This document shows positions 34,110 through 42,209 of a DNA stretch of 64,000 bases, piece after piece (position 1 is the stretch's first letter; every line of letters starts with the position of its first letter). The DNA comes from JBOZRQ01 sp050789255. Its GTDB lineage: Bacteria > Bacillota > Sulfobacillia > Symbiobacteriales > Symbiobacteriaceae. A program made the translations under genes and the position numbers. The notes under the pieces are model-generated. The model did no database searches, was not told the DNA's origin, and saw only the letters and a program-made list of their open reading frames with translations. The stretch lies in assembly GCA_050789255.1 (NCBI GenBank), contig JBOZRQ010000059.1, positions 22,219-86,218 on the forward strand. Reading direction: 5' to 3'.

Positions 34110-35467
34110 TGCGGCTCAAGGAGCACCTCCTCAACGGTCTCCTGGCAGCCCTGGTGGTGACAAGCGTTGCGCTTTCGTCGCTGGTGTGGTTCCCCTCGGA
34201 GGCTGGCCGCGATCAGTCGACGGCAACCAGCGGTGCGCAGGTGCAGCCACCGCCTCCGCCGGCCATGACCCGCAGCATGCCTGAGATCTTTCGGCCGGAA
34301 CGAATCCTGGTTCGCCGTACCGATGGGCAGGTTGCCCTTCTTCAGGCCGGCTCAAGTGCACACGCACAGCTGTGGGCGGTCGCCGAGACTGTACTGAGTC
34401 ATGTGCATCCCACGTCGGTCTCTGCCACCACCGAGGATCCTACCAAGGGGGAGGGGCAGCAGGAGTGGGTGACGCTCTACCTGCCCGTTCCCCTGCGGTT
34501 GGCCGACTGGGGTGAGCAGTGGTCGTGGAGTACACTGGGTTCCACAAACCAATCGGTCGCGATCGATCGCGTGACCTTCGTTTTGGGAAAAGAGCCAGCA
34601 GTCTATTTGGCAGGTCCCACGGGTGGCACCTACCGGCTAGCCTCCTTCTCGGAGGTTGAGCAGAAGCAACTGCAGGACTTCGTAGCCAAGCAGGTCGAAG
34701 CCCGAGAGTTCTTCAAGCCTCGGAAGCTGTCGCTCAAAGACTTACCAGCACCGGTGCTTCCCGATTTGCTGGTCCCTGATATTCAGTGGATGCCGGATGC
34801 CCGCGTGCGCGTTCAGCAGCCTTCGGAGGACACCGAGAAGGCTCGGTTCTTTCCGGATCTTTCAGTCGTGCGCGTTATCGACGAACAGGAGGCGAGAAGC
34901 TTCACAGACGGTCAGCGCCTCCTGCGGATCACCTCGTCGGGCGTGTTGGAGTTTCGGACCACGGGTTCCCAGGGCGTGGCCCTTGAACTCCGGCGGGCCT
35001 TGACCCTCGCCAAGGACTGGGTTGACAGGCACGGCGGTTGGTCACAGGATCTGGTGATGACGCAATATCTGCAGGAGCCAGGCAGAACCCGGATACGGTT
35101 TGACTCACGTCGCAGCGGACCGTACCCCGTGGAATCAAGCATGGGTGCGATGAGCATCGACTTCGTTGGCGATCGCGTTACCTATTTGCGCCGGGACCCG
35201 GACTTTGTGGAGGTGGTCTTCGGCCGGCTGCAGGTGCCCATCATCTCCCCAGAGGAGGCTGTCAAGCTAGCCGTAGAGAACGCTCCGCTCTCCTTCTTCG
35301 ATCTGGTGCGAGATGTACACCCTGCTTATCGAATCCGCCCCCGGCAAGGGGCGACGGAGCCGGAATGGCTGCTGGAACCCATGTGGGTTGTACAGGTGGG
35401 GGCCAGCCGTTTATATGTGCCGGCGACGAAGTCCCTCGATAAGCGTCCTGTGATTCAAGGCCCGTGA
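34109..35467 (+). CDS. walH: WalRK regulatory protein WalH (YycH-like)
   Basis: A 452-residue protein with one N-terminal membrane helix (LLAALVVTSVALSSLVWF) and a large extracytoplasmic domain. Family assignment rests on the position directly after walK and on the YycH-type layout (IRPRQGATEPEWLLEPMWVVQ near the end). YycH and YycI contact WalK in the membrane and tune its activity. ATG 34109 overlaps the walK stop by one base; the track of an ATG nine bases earlier is less likely. Confidence 0.82.
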   Translation: MRLKEHLLNGLLAALVVTSVALSSLVWFPSEAGRDQSTATSGAQVQPPPPPAMTRSMPEIFRPERILVRRTDGQVALLQAGSSAHAQLWAVAETVLSHVHPTSVSATTEDPTKGEGQQEWVTLYLPVPLRLADWGEQWSWSTLGSTNQSVAIDRVTFVLGKEPAVYLAGPTGGTYRLASFSEVEQKQLQDFVAKQVEAREFFKPRKLSLKDLPAPVLPDLLVPDIQWMPDARVRVQQPSEDTEKARFFPDLSVVRVIDEQEARSFTDGQRLLRITSSGVLEFRTTGSQGVALELRRALTLAKDWVDRHGGWSQDLVMTQYLQEPGRTRIRFDSRRSGPYPVESSMGAMSIDFVGDRVTYLRRDPDFVEVVFGRLQVPIISPEEAVKLAVENAPLSFFDLVRDVHPAYRIRPRQGATEPEWLLEPMWVVQVGASRLYVPATKSLDKRPVIQGP

Positions 35468-35525
35468 TCTTACGGGTTGGGCGTAACCTTTTTGGCTCTG
35501 GTTCGTTGGAGGAGGTGAAAGAACG

Positions 35526-36428
35526 ATGGATTGGCCGAAGGCCCGGGGCATTCTGCTGGTCGCTTTTACCCTGGTCAACCTGGTTCTTGCCTACTCCATA
35601 TGGGGACCGACGGGGATCTTCCCGAAGCTGGGAGGTACCCCGCATCAGCAGCAGGTTCAGGAACTCCGGATGACGCTAGCGGAACGCGGCATCGAGTTGG
35701 CCGCCACCGTTCCAACCACACCGGAGCCGTTACCTTTTCTGCACGTGGAGTACAGCCCCACCCTCGAATACCCACCTCTCTTTGACGAACCTTCTGGCAG
35801 AGGTATGGTTCCGCCCACGACCCCTGAACCCAGGGGCTTCGACGGTTGGAGTTCACACCCCGAACCGACGATTGATCCGGACAGTCAGGCCATCGTATAC
35901 TACCCTCGGGCTACAGGAGCGGCTGCACGGCCTCTCCGGCTTGATGATCGCAGCAGCGTGGAACGTGAGGTTCATGATTTCCTTCGGGCCGAGCAGATGC
36001 TGCCCGCCGGCGCTCAATACGCCGGCATCTACCCCAAGGGTGATCAAGGGAACTTGGTGGTGGAGTATGTGCCCGTCTATGGGAAGTACCCCGTTTATTC
36101 CGGCTTTGTTCGCGCAGAGGTGTCCTCGCGGGGGATCGAAACGGTGACGCACTTCTGGGTTCGACCCCAGGGCTACAAAGCGGGGTCAGCTAAGGCGGTG
36201 AGGCCCGCAGCGGAGGCGCTGCTGAGGCTGGCAGGCCGGCTGGAAAGCACCGATGAGCAGCGGCGGGTTATTACTGATGTTCGCCTTGGTTATTACGCCG
36301 GCCGGGGCCTCACCGCAATGCAGAGCGGTGTGATAAATGGGTGGGATACGGTGCCGGTGTGGCGCATCGGATTAGATACGGGAGAGGTGTTCTTCCTGAA
36401 CGCCTTTAACGGAGAACTGGAATCCTAA
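35526..36428 (+). CDS. walI: WalRK regulatory protein WalI (YycI-like)
   Basis: A 300-residue single-pass membrane protein. The start WPKARGILLVAFTLVNLVLAYSIW fits YycI (WSKTKTIFIIAFLLLN type). An extracellular domain follows with a PepSY-like C-terminal part (VWRIGLDTGEVFFLNAFNGELE). GGAGGAGGTG precedes ATG 35526. The walJ metallo-beta-lactamase gene, which follows walI in Bacillus, is absent; murA comes next under a separate promoter. Confidence 0.82.
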   Translation: MDWPKARGILLVAFTLVNLVLAYSIWGPTGIFPKLGGTPHQQQVQELRMTLAERGIELAATVPTTPEPLPFLHVEYSPTLEYPPLFDEPSGRGMVPPTTPEPRGFDGWSSHPEPTIDPDSQAIVYYPRATGAAARPLRLDDRSSVEREVHDFLRAEQMLPAGAQYAGIYPKGDQGNLVVEYVPVYGKYPVYSGFVRAEVSSRGIETVTHFWVRPQGYKAGSAKAVRPAAEALLRLAGRLESTDEQRRVITDVRLGYYAGRGLTAMQSGVINGWDTVPVWRIGLDTGEVFFLNAFNGELES

Positions 36429-36447
36429 CTGAACAGCTGTTGAACCA

Positions 36448-36475
36448 AAAGGAAAGTTTTTACAGTCTGGCGAAC
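36448..36475 (+). promoter_or_regulatory. candidate sigma-H promoter of murA
   Basis: AAAGGAAAG at 36448-36456 (one mismatch at the last W) and GGCGAAC at 36469-36475 (last base C instead of T), with a 12-base spacer. It lies 70 bases before the start and shares ACAGT-TGGCGAA with the reoY promoter. Confidence 0.45.
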
Positions 36476-36545
36476 CCTCTTATTCATTACCCACTACCGA
36501 CTTGCTTCCAGGGAAAACGTATATCTCGTGAGGAGGAACGTTGGG

Positions 36546-37823
36546 TTGTCCAAGCTTACTATCCGCGGTGGCCGGCAGTTGCACGGAACCGTCAAAATTG
36601 GCGGGCGTAAGAACTCTACGCTGGCCCTGATCGCAGCCACGCTCCTGGCCGAGGGGTCAAGCCGTCTGGAGAACGTCCCCAACATTCACGATGTACTCAC
36701 CTATCGTGAAATGCTGACGGGGCTAGGCGCACGCGTGGACTGGGACCCGCTTCGAAACCGTTTTACCGTGCACACCGGGGGCGTTCGGACTGCCGAAGTC
36801 CCGTACCACTTGGCCAGCGCTATGCGCGCTTCGTACTACTTGCTTGGGGTCATGCTTGCCCGCTACGGGCAGGCTGACGTTCCCCTTCCCGGCGGAGATA
36901 AGATTGGCCAGCGCCCTGTGGACCAGCACTTTAAGGGTCTCGCCGCCCTGGGCGCCGAGGTCTGGATGGATCGGGGCATTATGCGGGCCCGGGCCAGCAA
37001 GCTGGTTGGCACCACGATCTACCTCGACGTGGTGAGCGTGGGCGCAACGATTCAGGTCATGCTGGCAGCTTCCCTGGCAGAGGGCACGACGGTGATTCAC
37101 AACTGCGCACGTGAGCCTCACGTGGTCGATGTGGCAAACTTCATCAACGCCGCAGGTGGGCACGTGTCCGGCGCGGGCACCGACACCATCCGAATCCGCG
37201 GCGTAAAGCGCCTGACTGGGCCGACCCACACGGTCATCCCTGACGACATTGAAGCCGGCACTTGGATGATTGCCGCAGCCATGACCGGTGGCGACATTAT
37301 CCTGGAGAACGTCATCCCCATGCATGTCACCCCCATTGTAGCCAAGCTGCGGGAGGCCGGCGCCGAGGTGCTGGAGGTAGGCGACAGCTTGCGAGTGGTC
37401 GGGGGTGCGCGCCCGCAGGCGATCAACCTGAAGACCCACCCCTATCCGGGCTTCCCGACCGATGCTCAGAGCCAAATGACCGCCATGCTGACCCTGGCGG
37501 AAGGCACCAGCTACGTCACGGAAACGTTGTACGATGACCGCTTCCGCTTCGCCGCCGACCTAGCCCGCATGGGCGCCCGCATTCGGGTGGAAGGCCGCAC
37601 AGCGATCGTTGAGGGTGTGCAGAAGCTCTACGGCGCCCCCGTGGAGGCGACCGACATTCGGGCCGGTGCAGCGCTCATTCTGGCGGGTCTGGCCGCCGAG
37701 GGCGAGACCACCGTCTATGGCCTGGAGCATGTAGAGCGTGGCTACGAGCGCCTGGAGGAGAAGCTGCTGAACCTCGGCGCCGACGTTCGTTCGGATGACC
37801 GGAAGGGAACTGCAGCGGGTTAA
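36546..37823 (+). CDS. murA: UDP-N-acetylglucosamine 1-carboxyvinyltransferase, Cys-to-Asp type
   Basis: First committed enzyme of peptidoglycan precursor synthesis (UDP-GlcNAc plus PEP), 425 residues. KIGGRKNSTLALIAATLL carries the Lys-Asn active-site pair. The catalytic loop reads LPGGDKIGQRPVDQH: Asp118 replaces the usual Cys of PGGCAIG. The conserved Asp in FPTDAQSQ is present. The same Cys-to-Asp change in other bacteria keeps activity but gives fosfomycin resistance. AGGAGG at 36531-36536 precedes TTG 36546; GTG 36528 overlaps it. It lies between walI and rlmH. Confidence 0.93.
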   Translation: MSKLTIRGGRQLHGTVKIGGRKNSTLALIAATLLAEGSSRLENVPNIHDVLTYREMLTGLGARVDWDPLRNRFTVHTGGVRTAEVPYHLASAMRASYYLLGVMLARYGQADVPLPGGDKIGQRPVDQHFKGLAALGAEVWMDRGIMRARASKLVGTTIYLDVVSVGATIQVMLAASLAEGTTVIHNCAREPHVVDVANFINAAGGHVSGAGTDTIRIRGVKRLTGPTHTVIPDDIEAGTWMIAAAMTGGDIILENVIPMHVTPIVAKLREAGAEVLEVGDSLRVVGGARPQAINLKTHPYPGFPTDAQSQMTAMLTLAEGTSYVTETLYDDRFRFAADLARMGARIRVEGRTAIVEGVQKLYGAPVEATDIRAGAALILAGLAAEGETTVYGLEHVERGYERLEEKLLNLGADVRSDDRKGTAAG

Positions 37824-37835
37824 GGGAAACACTGA

Positions 37836-37866
37836 GGCGGTGGGGATCACCCACCGCCTTTTTCGC
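37836..37866 (+). terminator. intrinsic terminator after murA
   Basis: AGGCGGTGGG pairs with CCCACCGCCT around GATCA, followed by TTTTT. Confidence 0.92.
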
Positions 37867-37888
37867 GTGCTGACTTGGGGGGACTGCG

Positions 37889-38368
37889 ATGCGCATTCGG
37901 ATTGTCATGGTCGGGAAGATCAAGGAGAAGTACCTACAGGCCGGGCTCGAAGAGTATTTGAAGCGCCTGGGCCCTTACGCCAAAGTCGAGATGCTTTCGG
38001 TGCCGGATGAGCCGACCCCGGACGGCGCCCCGCCTGCGATTGAGGAGCAGGTGAAGGCCCGGGAGGGGGAGCGCATCCTCAAGCACCTTGACCCTTCGGC
38101 CTTCGTGATTGCCATGGATGGCCGGGGACAGACGCTCTCTTCGGAGGAGCTAGCGGCCTTCTTGGAGGAGCGTGCTCTTCGTGGCCAGCCGAACCTGGCC
38201 TTCGTCATCGGCGGCTCGCTTGGGTTGGCCCCGGACGTGCTTAGTCGGGCAGACTACAAGCTCTCCCTTGGCCGAATGACATTCCTGCACCAGATGGTTC
38301 CACTGATCCTCCTGGAGCAGGTTTACCGCGGGTTTAAGATCAACCGCGGCGAACCGTACCATAAGTAA
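37889..38368 (+). CDS. rlmH: 23S rRNA (pseudouridine(1915)-N3)-methyltransferase RlmH
   Basis: SPOUT methyltransferase of 159 residues acting on Psi1915 in helix 69 of 23S rRNA. Motifs are MRIRIVMVGKIKEKYLQAG at the start, FVIGGSLGLAPDVL for SAM binding, and the C-terminal MTFLHQMVPLILLEQVYRGFKINRGEPYHK split here as LLEQVYRGFKI and GEPYHK. Length and end match the family exactly. In Bacillus rlmH also lies downstream of the wal operon. Confidence 0.95.
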   Translation: MRIRIVMVGKIKEKYLQAGLEEYLKRLGPYAKVEMLSVPDEPTPDGAPPAIEEQVKAREGERILKHLDPSAFVIAMDGRGQTLSSEELAAFLEERALRGQPNLAFVIGGSLGLAPDVLSRADYKLSLGRMTFLHQMVPLILLEQVYRGFKINRGEPYHK

Positions 38369-38378
38369 CGGCGAGCGA

Positions 38379-39116
38379 TCAGGCCCTCCCTGTCTCAATC
38401 CAACGGGCCCGATCTTCTCGCCCCTGTTTTCGAGCGGCATTAGCTGCATCCCACCATGGATATGGGAGGGCGATATGCTCAACGGACCACCCCGCCGGCC
38501 CCTTGTGAACAATAGCGTAACGGGCATGCGGGCTCCCAGATTCCATGCGGTGGAGGTACGGAAGGTCATCGGTATACGCGGGCAAACCAACACTGCCTGG
38601 ATTTACTATCAACTGCCCCGTAGGTAACCAGACAGTTCGGTGCACATGGCTGTGCCCGCAGAGGATGACGCTTTGGCTTACATTCTTGAGATGCTCGTGG
38701 ATCTGGTCGGGCTGACTAAGAGTGACCCCATGTTCCATAATGGTCTCTAGCAAGTACACGTCATCGGCACTCGGAGTACCGTGGCATGCGAACAAGTCTC
38801 CCAACACCAGGGTTGCCGGTAAATTCGCGACCCAATCGAGGCGCTCTGCGCCGAGTTGGCCGGCGACAAATATGTAAGTCTGAGAACGACGAACTTCTGC
38901 CGAACCCGCGTGCAGCACACGGTCCTGGTTCCCTGAGATGCTACGGACTCCGGCGCAAATTAGTCGATCCACCGTGCCGGCTGGATCCAGAGAACCGTAG
39001 ACACTGTCTCCGAGGTTGATGATATCTGTGATACCGCGGCGCTTCACGTCTGCGAGGACGGCGTCCAGGGCCCAGGTGTTACCGTGGATGTCAGACAGAA
39101 CGGCAATGGGGGGCAT
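38379..39116 (-). CDS. metallophosphoesterase (calcineurin-like, YfcE type)
   Basis: A 245-residue dimetal phosphoesterase. Ligand motifs are DIHGN (Asp9, His11), LGDSVYG near 36, GNQDR near 66, CHGTPS, and CGHSHVHR near 155. It could hydrolyse a phosphodiester or protein phosphate; the substrate is unknown. It is 17 bases downstream of the GNAT gene on the same strand and probably cotranscribed. Convergent with rlmH. Confidence 0.88.
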   Translation of the reverse strand: MPPIAVLSDIHGNTWALDAVLADVKRRGITDIINLGDSVYGSLDPAGTVDRLICAGVRSISGNQDRVLHAGSAEVRRSQTYIFVAGQLGAERLDWVANLPATLVLGDLFACHGTPSADDVYLLETIMEHGVTLSQPDQIHEHLKNVSQSVILCGHSHVHRTVWLPTGQLIVNPGSVGLPAYTDDLPYLHRMESGSPHARYAIVHKGPAGWSVEHIALPYPWWDAANAARKQGREDRARWIETGRA

Positions 39117-39133
39117 GTCTTCACTTCCATTTC

Positions 39134-39646
39134 CTACTGAATGTTCTCATCAATGACCCGCTCGACAATTACACAATCGATCCACTGCCCATCGAGCCTG
39201 CTGTGTTTTTCGTAAACGCCTACTTCTCGAAAACCGCAAGCGTGGCACAGTGCACGACTTGGAGTGTTGAAGCTGAACACCCGGGAAACTAGTTTCCAGT
39301 AGCCAAGCATTTGGGCTTCCTCGAGTAACGCCGTTAGGAGCTGTCTCCCTATACCGTACCCGCGGAAATCCCGGTGTACATACACAGAGAACTCGCCTAC
39401 TCCGTCATAACAAGAACGCGACCGGTACGGAGAGATACAAGACCACCCTACTACGTCACTATCGCTCTCGGCAACGAGAATCGGATACCGCGCTCCAGTA
39501 CATTCAATCCATTGGCGTCGATCCTTGGCGGACCGCAGTTCTGTCTCGAAAGTGGAGCCCCGTTCCACTATGGCTTGATTATAGATCTCTGCCAACATGG
39601 GGGCATCGGACACGGTAGCCCGCCGAACAATAGTGGCCAGTCGCAT
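39134..39646 (-). CDS. GNAT N-acetyltransferase, phosphinothricin-acetyltransferase-like
   Basis: A 170-residue acetyl-CoA-dependent acetyltransferase. The early part (IYNQAIVERGSTFETE) and VAESDSDVVGWSCISPYRSR are PAT/Bar-like. The acetyl-CoA loop is RGYGIGRQLL, followed by SFNTPSRALCHACGFREVG. Actual substrate may be an amino acid or xenobiotic. AGAGGTG precedes ATG 39646. First gene of a pair with the phosphoesterase. Confidence 0.85.
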   Translation of the reverse strand: MRLATIVRRATVSDAPMLAEIYNQAIVERGSTFETELRSAKDRRQWIECTGARYPILVAESDSDVVGWSCISPYRSRSCYDGVGEFSVYVHRDFRGYGIGRQLLTALLEEAQMLGYWKLVSRVFSFNTPSRALCHACGFREVGVYEKHSRLDGQWIDCVIVERVIDENIQ

Positions 39647-39923
39647 AAGAACACACCTCTATGAAGGGATACACATAGATTGGGTGTTGCCCTTTGAAAT
39701 TCCTCGCATTGTCAGACATCATGACATCCCCCATCCGGAGCGCCAAAAATGTTGCAGCGCAGGGATGGCGCAGAGGAACGTATTCGCCGCTAGACCCGTT
39801 ACGGCGAGCCGTATCACAAGTAACGGCAGATTTTACTGGTAGCGTGTATTATGATAAATTGGTTTCGGGGTGAATTGGGGATTCCTATTGTTCAGAAGTC
39901 GAGAGATCGAAGGAGAGTTTCAA
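39647..39923. other. AT-richer intergenic region
   Basis: No gene is supported in this 277-base gap between divergent genes. Base composition drops from about 39840 on, and the promoter of the orphan gene must lie here (TATTATGAT near 39848 is a possible -10). Confidence 0.4.
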
Positions 39924-40388
39924 ATGCCCTATATTGTTGATTTTATTCACGTGTCTACGGTTGGGTTAGAGTCTTCACCGGTAGCAGAAGCGCTCGCTGG
40001 TTTGCGTGCCAATGAAGCTCGCTACTTTATGAATAAATACAACCACGAATTCACCGTTGTACCCGCTAACGAAAGCCAGGAGACCATTGATTATGTCCAT
40101 CGAATTTTAAAGAAAGAGCGTGATATTGAGTTTGCAGCCAAACCGTTAGAAACATCGCGTTTTCAAGTCGAAAACATCGACTGGGCCTACGTCTTTTATG
40201 AGGATGGCCTTGAGGTTAACGTCTTGTATACGGTGGACGACCCCAAAAGGCGGGCCGTTGGTTTTAAACTTTCTGAGGGGATGGCTGTGCCAAAGGAGTT
40301 AGAAGCGAAGTTCAAGTTTGCCAAGCAGAAGTCTAAACTGGCTGGAACAATTCGAGGCTCGTTTTTTGTCATCAAAGGTGAATATTAA
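39924..40388 (+). CDS. hypothetical protein, AT-rich gene
   Basis: A 154-residue soluble protein I do not recognise. It opens PYIVDFIHVSTVGLESSPVA, has a basic patch (YVHRILKKERD), and a Lys-rich C-terminal part (FKFAKQKSKLAGTI). There is no signal peptide or membrane helix. Codon and base use is visibly AT-richer than any neighbour, which suggests recent transfer. AAGGAGAG precedes ATG 39924. Two hairpins follow the stop. Confidence 0.7.
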   Translation: MPYIVDFIHVSTVGLESSPVAEALAGLRANEARYFMNKYNHEFTVVPANESQETIDYVHRILKKERDIEFAAKPLETSRFQVENIDWAYVFYEDGLEVNVLYTVDDPKRRAVGFKLSEGMAVPKELEAKFKFAKQKSKLAGTIRGSFFVIKGEY

Positions 40389-40691
40389 GCTGAGCAAAAG
40401 CTCAGTTGGAGGATTCATGAAAGGGCCATCCTGCAAAAGGATGGCCCTAAACTTGCCGTTATGGACAGTGCGGCGAACCGTGCCAACGCGACAGATGCGA
40501 ATGTGATATAGTTCGAATTGTGTCATCCACGGTGGGCCGTTCTTGGACCATACCTATCTCGTTCCATCACTGAGTGCTCTCGGCCCTTCCGAGACCGCCG
40601 ATGCCCACCAAGGGTGCGTAAGGGCATCTACGGAAACACTAGGCGGACGTGTCACGAGTTGGTTCAGAGAAGACAAAGGGGGCATAAACAA
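40389..40691 (+). other. intergenic region with hairpins and a structured selO leader
   Basis: CTGAGC-AAAA-GCTCAG (40390-40405) and AGGGCCATCCT with AGGATGGCCCT (40422-40448) probably terminate the upstream gene. A TATAGT-like -10 lies near 40507-40512. The following leader can form CTCGG/CCGAG (40578-40593) and GATGCCC/GGGCATC (40600-40628). No gene is supported. Confidence 0.5.
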
Positions 40692-42164
40692 ATGACGAAG
40701 CGCGGAGCAACGCTCGACCCCGGCTGGAACTTCGATAACAGCTATGCCCGGCTGCCACGGGTATTTCACTCCAGCCAGAAACCGGCCCCTGTGAGCGCAC
40801 CAACGTTAACCATCCTCAACCATTCGCTGGCTGAGTCTCTAGGGCTGAATGTCGAAGCGCTGCAGAGCACTCATGGCGTAGCGGTGTTTGCCGGCAACGA
40901 GCTTCCAGAAGGCGCTTCACCGCTTGCCCAAGCATACGCAGGGCATCAGTTCGGGCATTTTACCATGTTGGGCGATGGACGTGCGTTGTTGCTTGGTGAG
41001 CAGATCACTCCCCAGGGGGAGCGGTTTGATGTTCAACTAAAGGGTTCCGGCAGAACGCCGTACTCGCGCGGTGGTGACGGCCGAGCGGCACTTGGGCCCA
41101 TGCTTCGGGAGTACATAATCAGTGAAGCCATGCACGCACTTGGCATTCCAACCACACGGAGCCTGGCTGTGGTCGCTACCGGTGAACCCATCAGGAGAGA
41201 GACCAGCCTGCCAGGTGCGATTCTTACCCGCGTCGCAGCCAGTCACATACGTGTCGGCACCTTTCAGTTTGCCGCACAATGGGGCTCCCCGGAGGACCTT
41301 CGAGCCCTGGCTGATTACACGTTGCAGAGGCATTTCCCAGAAGTGGCTGCGGACAAGGACCGCTATGTGCTGCTGCTTCGCTCGGCAATTCAGCGTCAGG
41401 CAGCACTGATCGCCAAGTGGCAACTCGTTGGTTTTGTCCACGGGGTCATGAATACCGACAACATGGCGATTAGCGGCGAGACCATTGACTACGGTCCGTG
41501 CGCCTTCATGGACACCTATGATCCTGCAACTGTATTCAGCTCGATTGACATTCATGGGCGCTATGCATATGGCAACCAACCCAAGATTGCCGCATGGAAC
41601 CTCGCCAGATTTGCCGAAACCCTCTTGCCCTTGCTTCACGATGACGAGTCCGTGGCTGTCAAAATGGCGCAAGAGGAGATTGCGGGGTTCACCAGGGCAT
41701 TCCGCTGGGCATGGCTCTCCGGCATGAGGGCCAAACTGGGGCTCCGTAACGAAGAACCAGAGGATGAGACCCTGATCGGGGACCTTCTCCGCATGATGCA
41801 GGCACATCGTGCCGATTACACCAACACTTTTCGGGCGTTAACGTCCGGTGAGGAGCAGCTCCTGGAGCTTTTTGACACGCTGGAGTTCTCTCAGTGGCGT
41901 GAGCAGTGGCGCGCAAGGGTGGAACGGCAACCCGAGTCCAGAGCTTCGTCGCAAGAGGTCATGCGGAACAGCAACCCCGGAGTCATTCCTCGCAACCACC
42001 TGGTGGAGGCCGCACTTGAGGCTGCAGTCCAAGAGGGAGACTACAGTGTCCTGGAGCGACTGCTGGGCGTGCTTTCTAGCCCATTTGCCTACGCGCCGGA
42101 ACAGGTGGAGTACTGCCACGTGCCCAATCCGACTCAGCCATACCGAACCTTTTGCGGCACATAA
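40692..42164 (+). CDS. selO: protein adenylyltransferase SelO (YdiU family)
   Basis: Pseudokinase-fold AMPylase of 490 residues that transfers AMP from ATP to Ser/Thr/Tyr of proteins, linked to redox stress. Family motifs are intact: GHQFGHFTMLGDGRALLLGE, LKGSGRTPYSRGGDGRAALG, LREYIISEAMHALG, HGVMNTDNMAISG, and DYGPCAFMD. The C-terminus ends YRTFCGT with a Cys at the redox-active end rather than Sec. AAAGGGGG precedes ATG 40692; the 58-residue upstream extension has no similarity. Confidence 0.93.
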   Translation: MTKRGATLDPGWNFDNSYARLPRVFHSSQKPAPVSAPTLTILNHSLAESLGLNVEALQSTHGVAVFAGNELPEGASPLAQAYAGHQFGHFTMLGDGRALLLGEQITPQGERFDVQLKGSGRTPYSRGGDGRAALGPMLREYIISEAMHALGIPTTRSLAVVATGEPIRRETSLPGAILTRVAASHIRVGTFQFAAQWGSPEDLRALADYTLQRHFPEVAADKDRYVLLLRSAIQRQAALIAKWQLVGFVHGVMNTDNMAISGETIDYGPCAFMDTYDPATVFSSIDIHGRYAYGNQPKIAAWNLARFAETLLPLLHDDESVAVKMAQEEIAGFTRAFRWAWLSGMRAKLGLRNEEPEDETLIGDLLRMMQAHRADYTNTFRALTSGEEQLLELFDTLEFSQWREQWRARVERQPESRASSQEVMRNSNPGVIPRNHLVEAALEAAVQEGDYSVLERLLGVLSSPFAYAPEQVEYCHVPNPTQPYRTFCGT

Positions 42165-42209
42165 GAAGACAAAGGAGATGATGAAGTCTAAGAAAGCGAG
42201 CGCTAACCA

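Noticed and set aside
40518..40691. N-terminal extension of SelO
   Set aside because: Arg/Cys-rich with no family similarity; a good Shine-Dalgarno sequence precedes ATG 40692.
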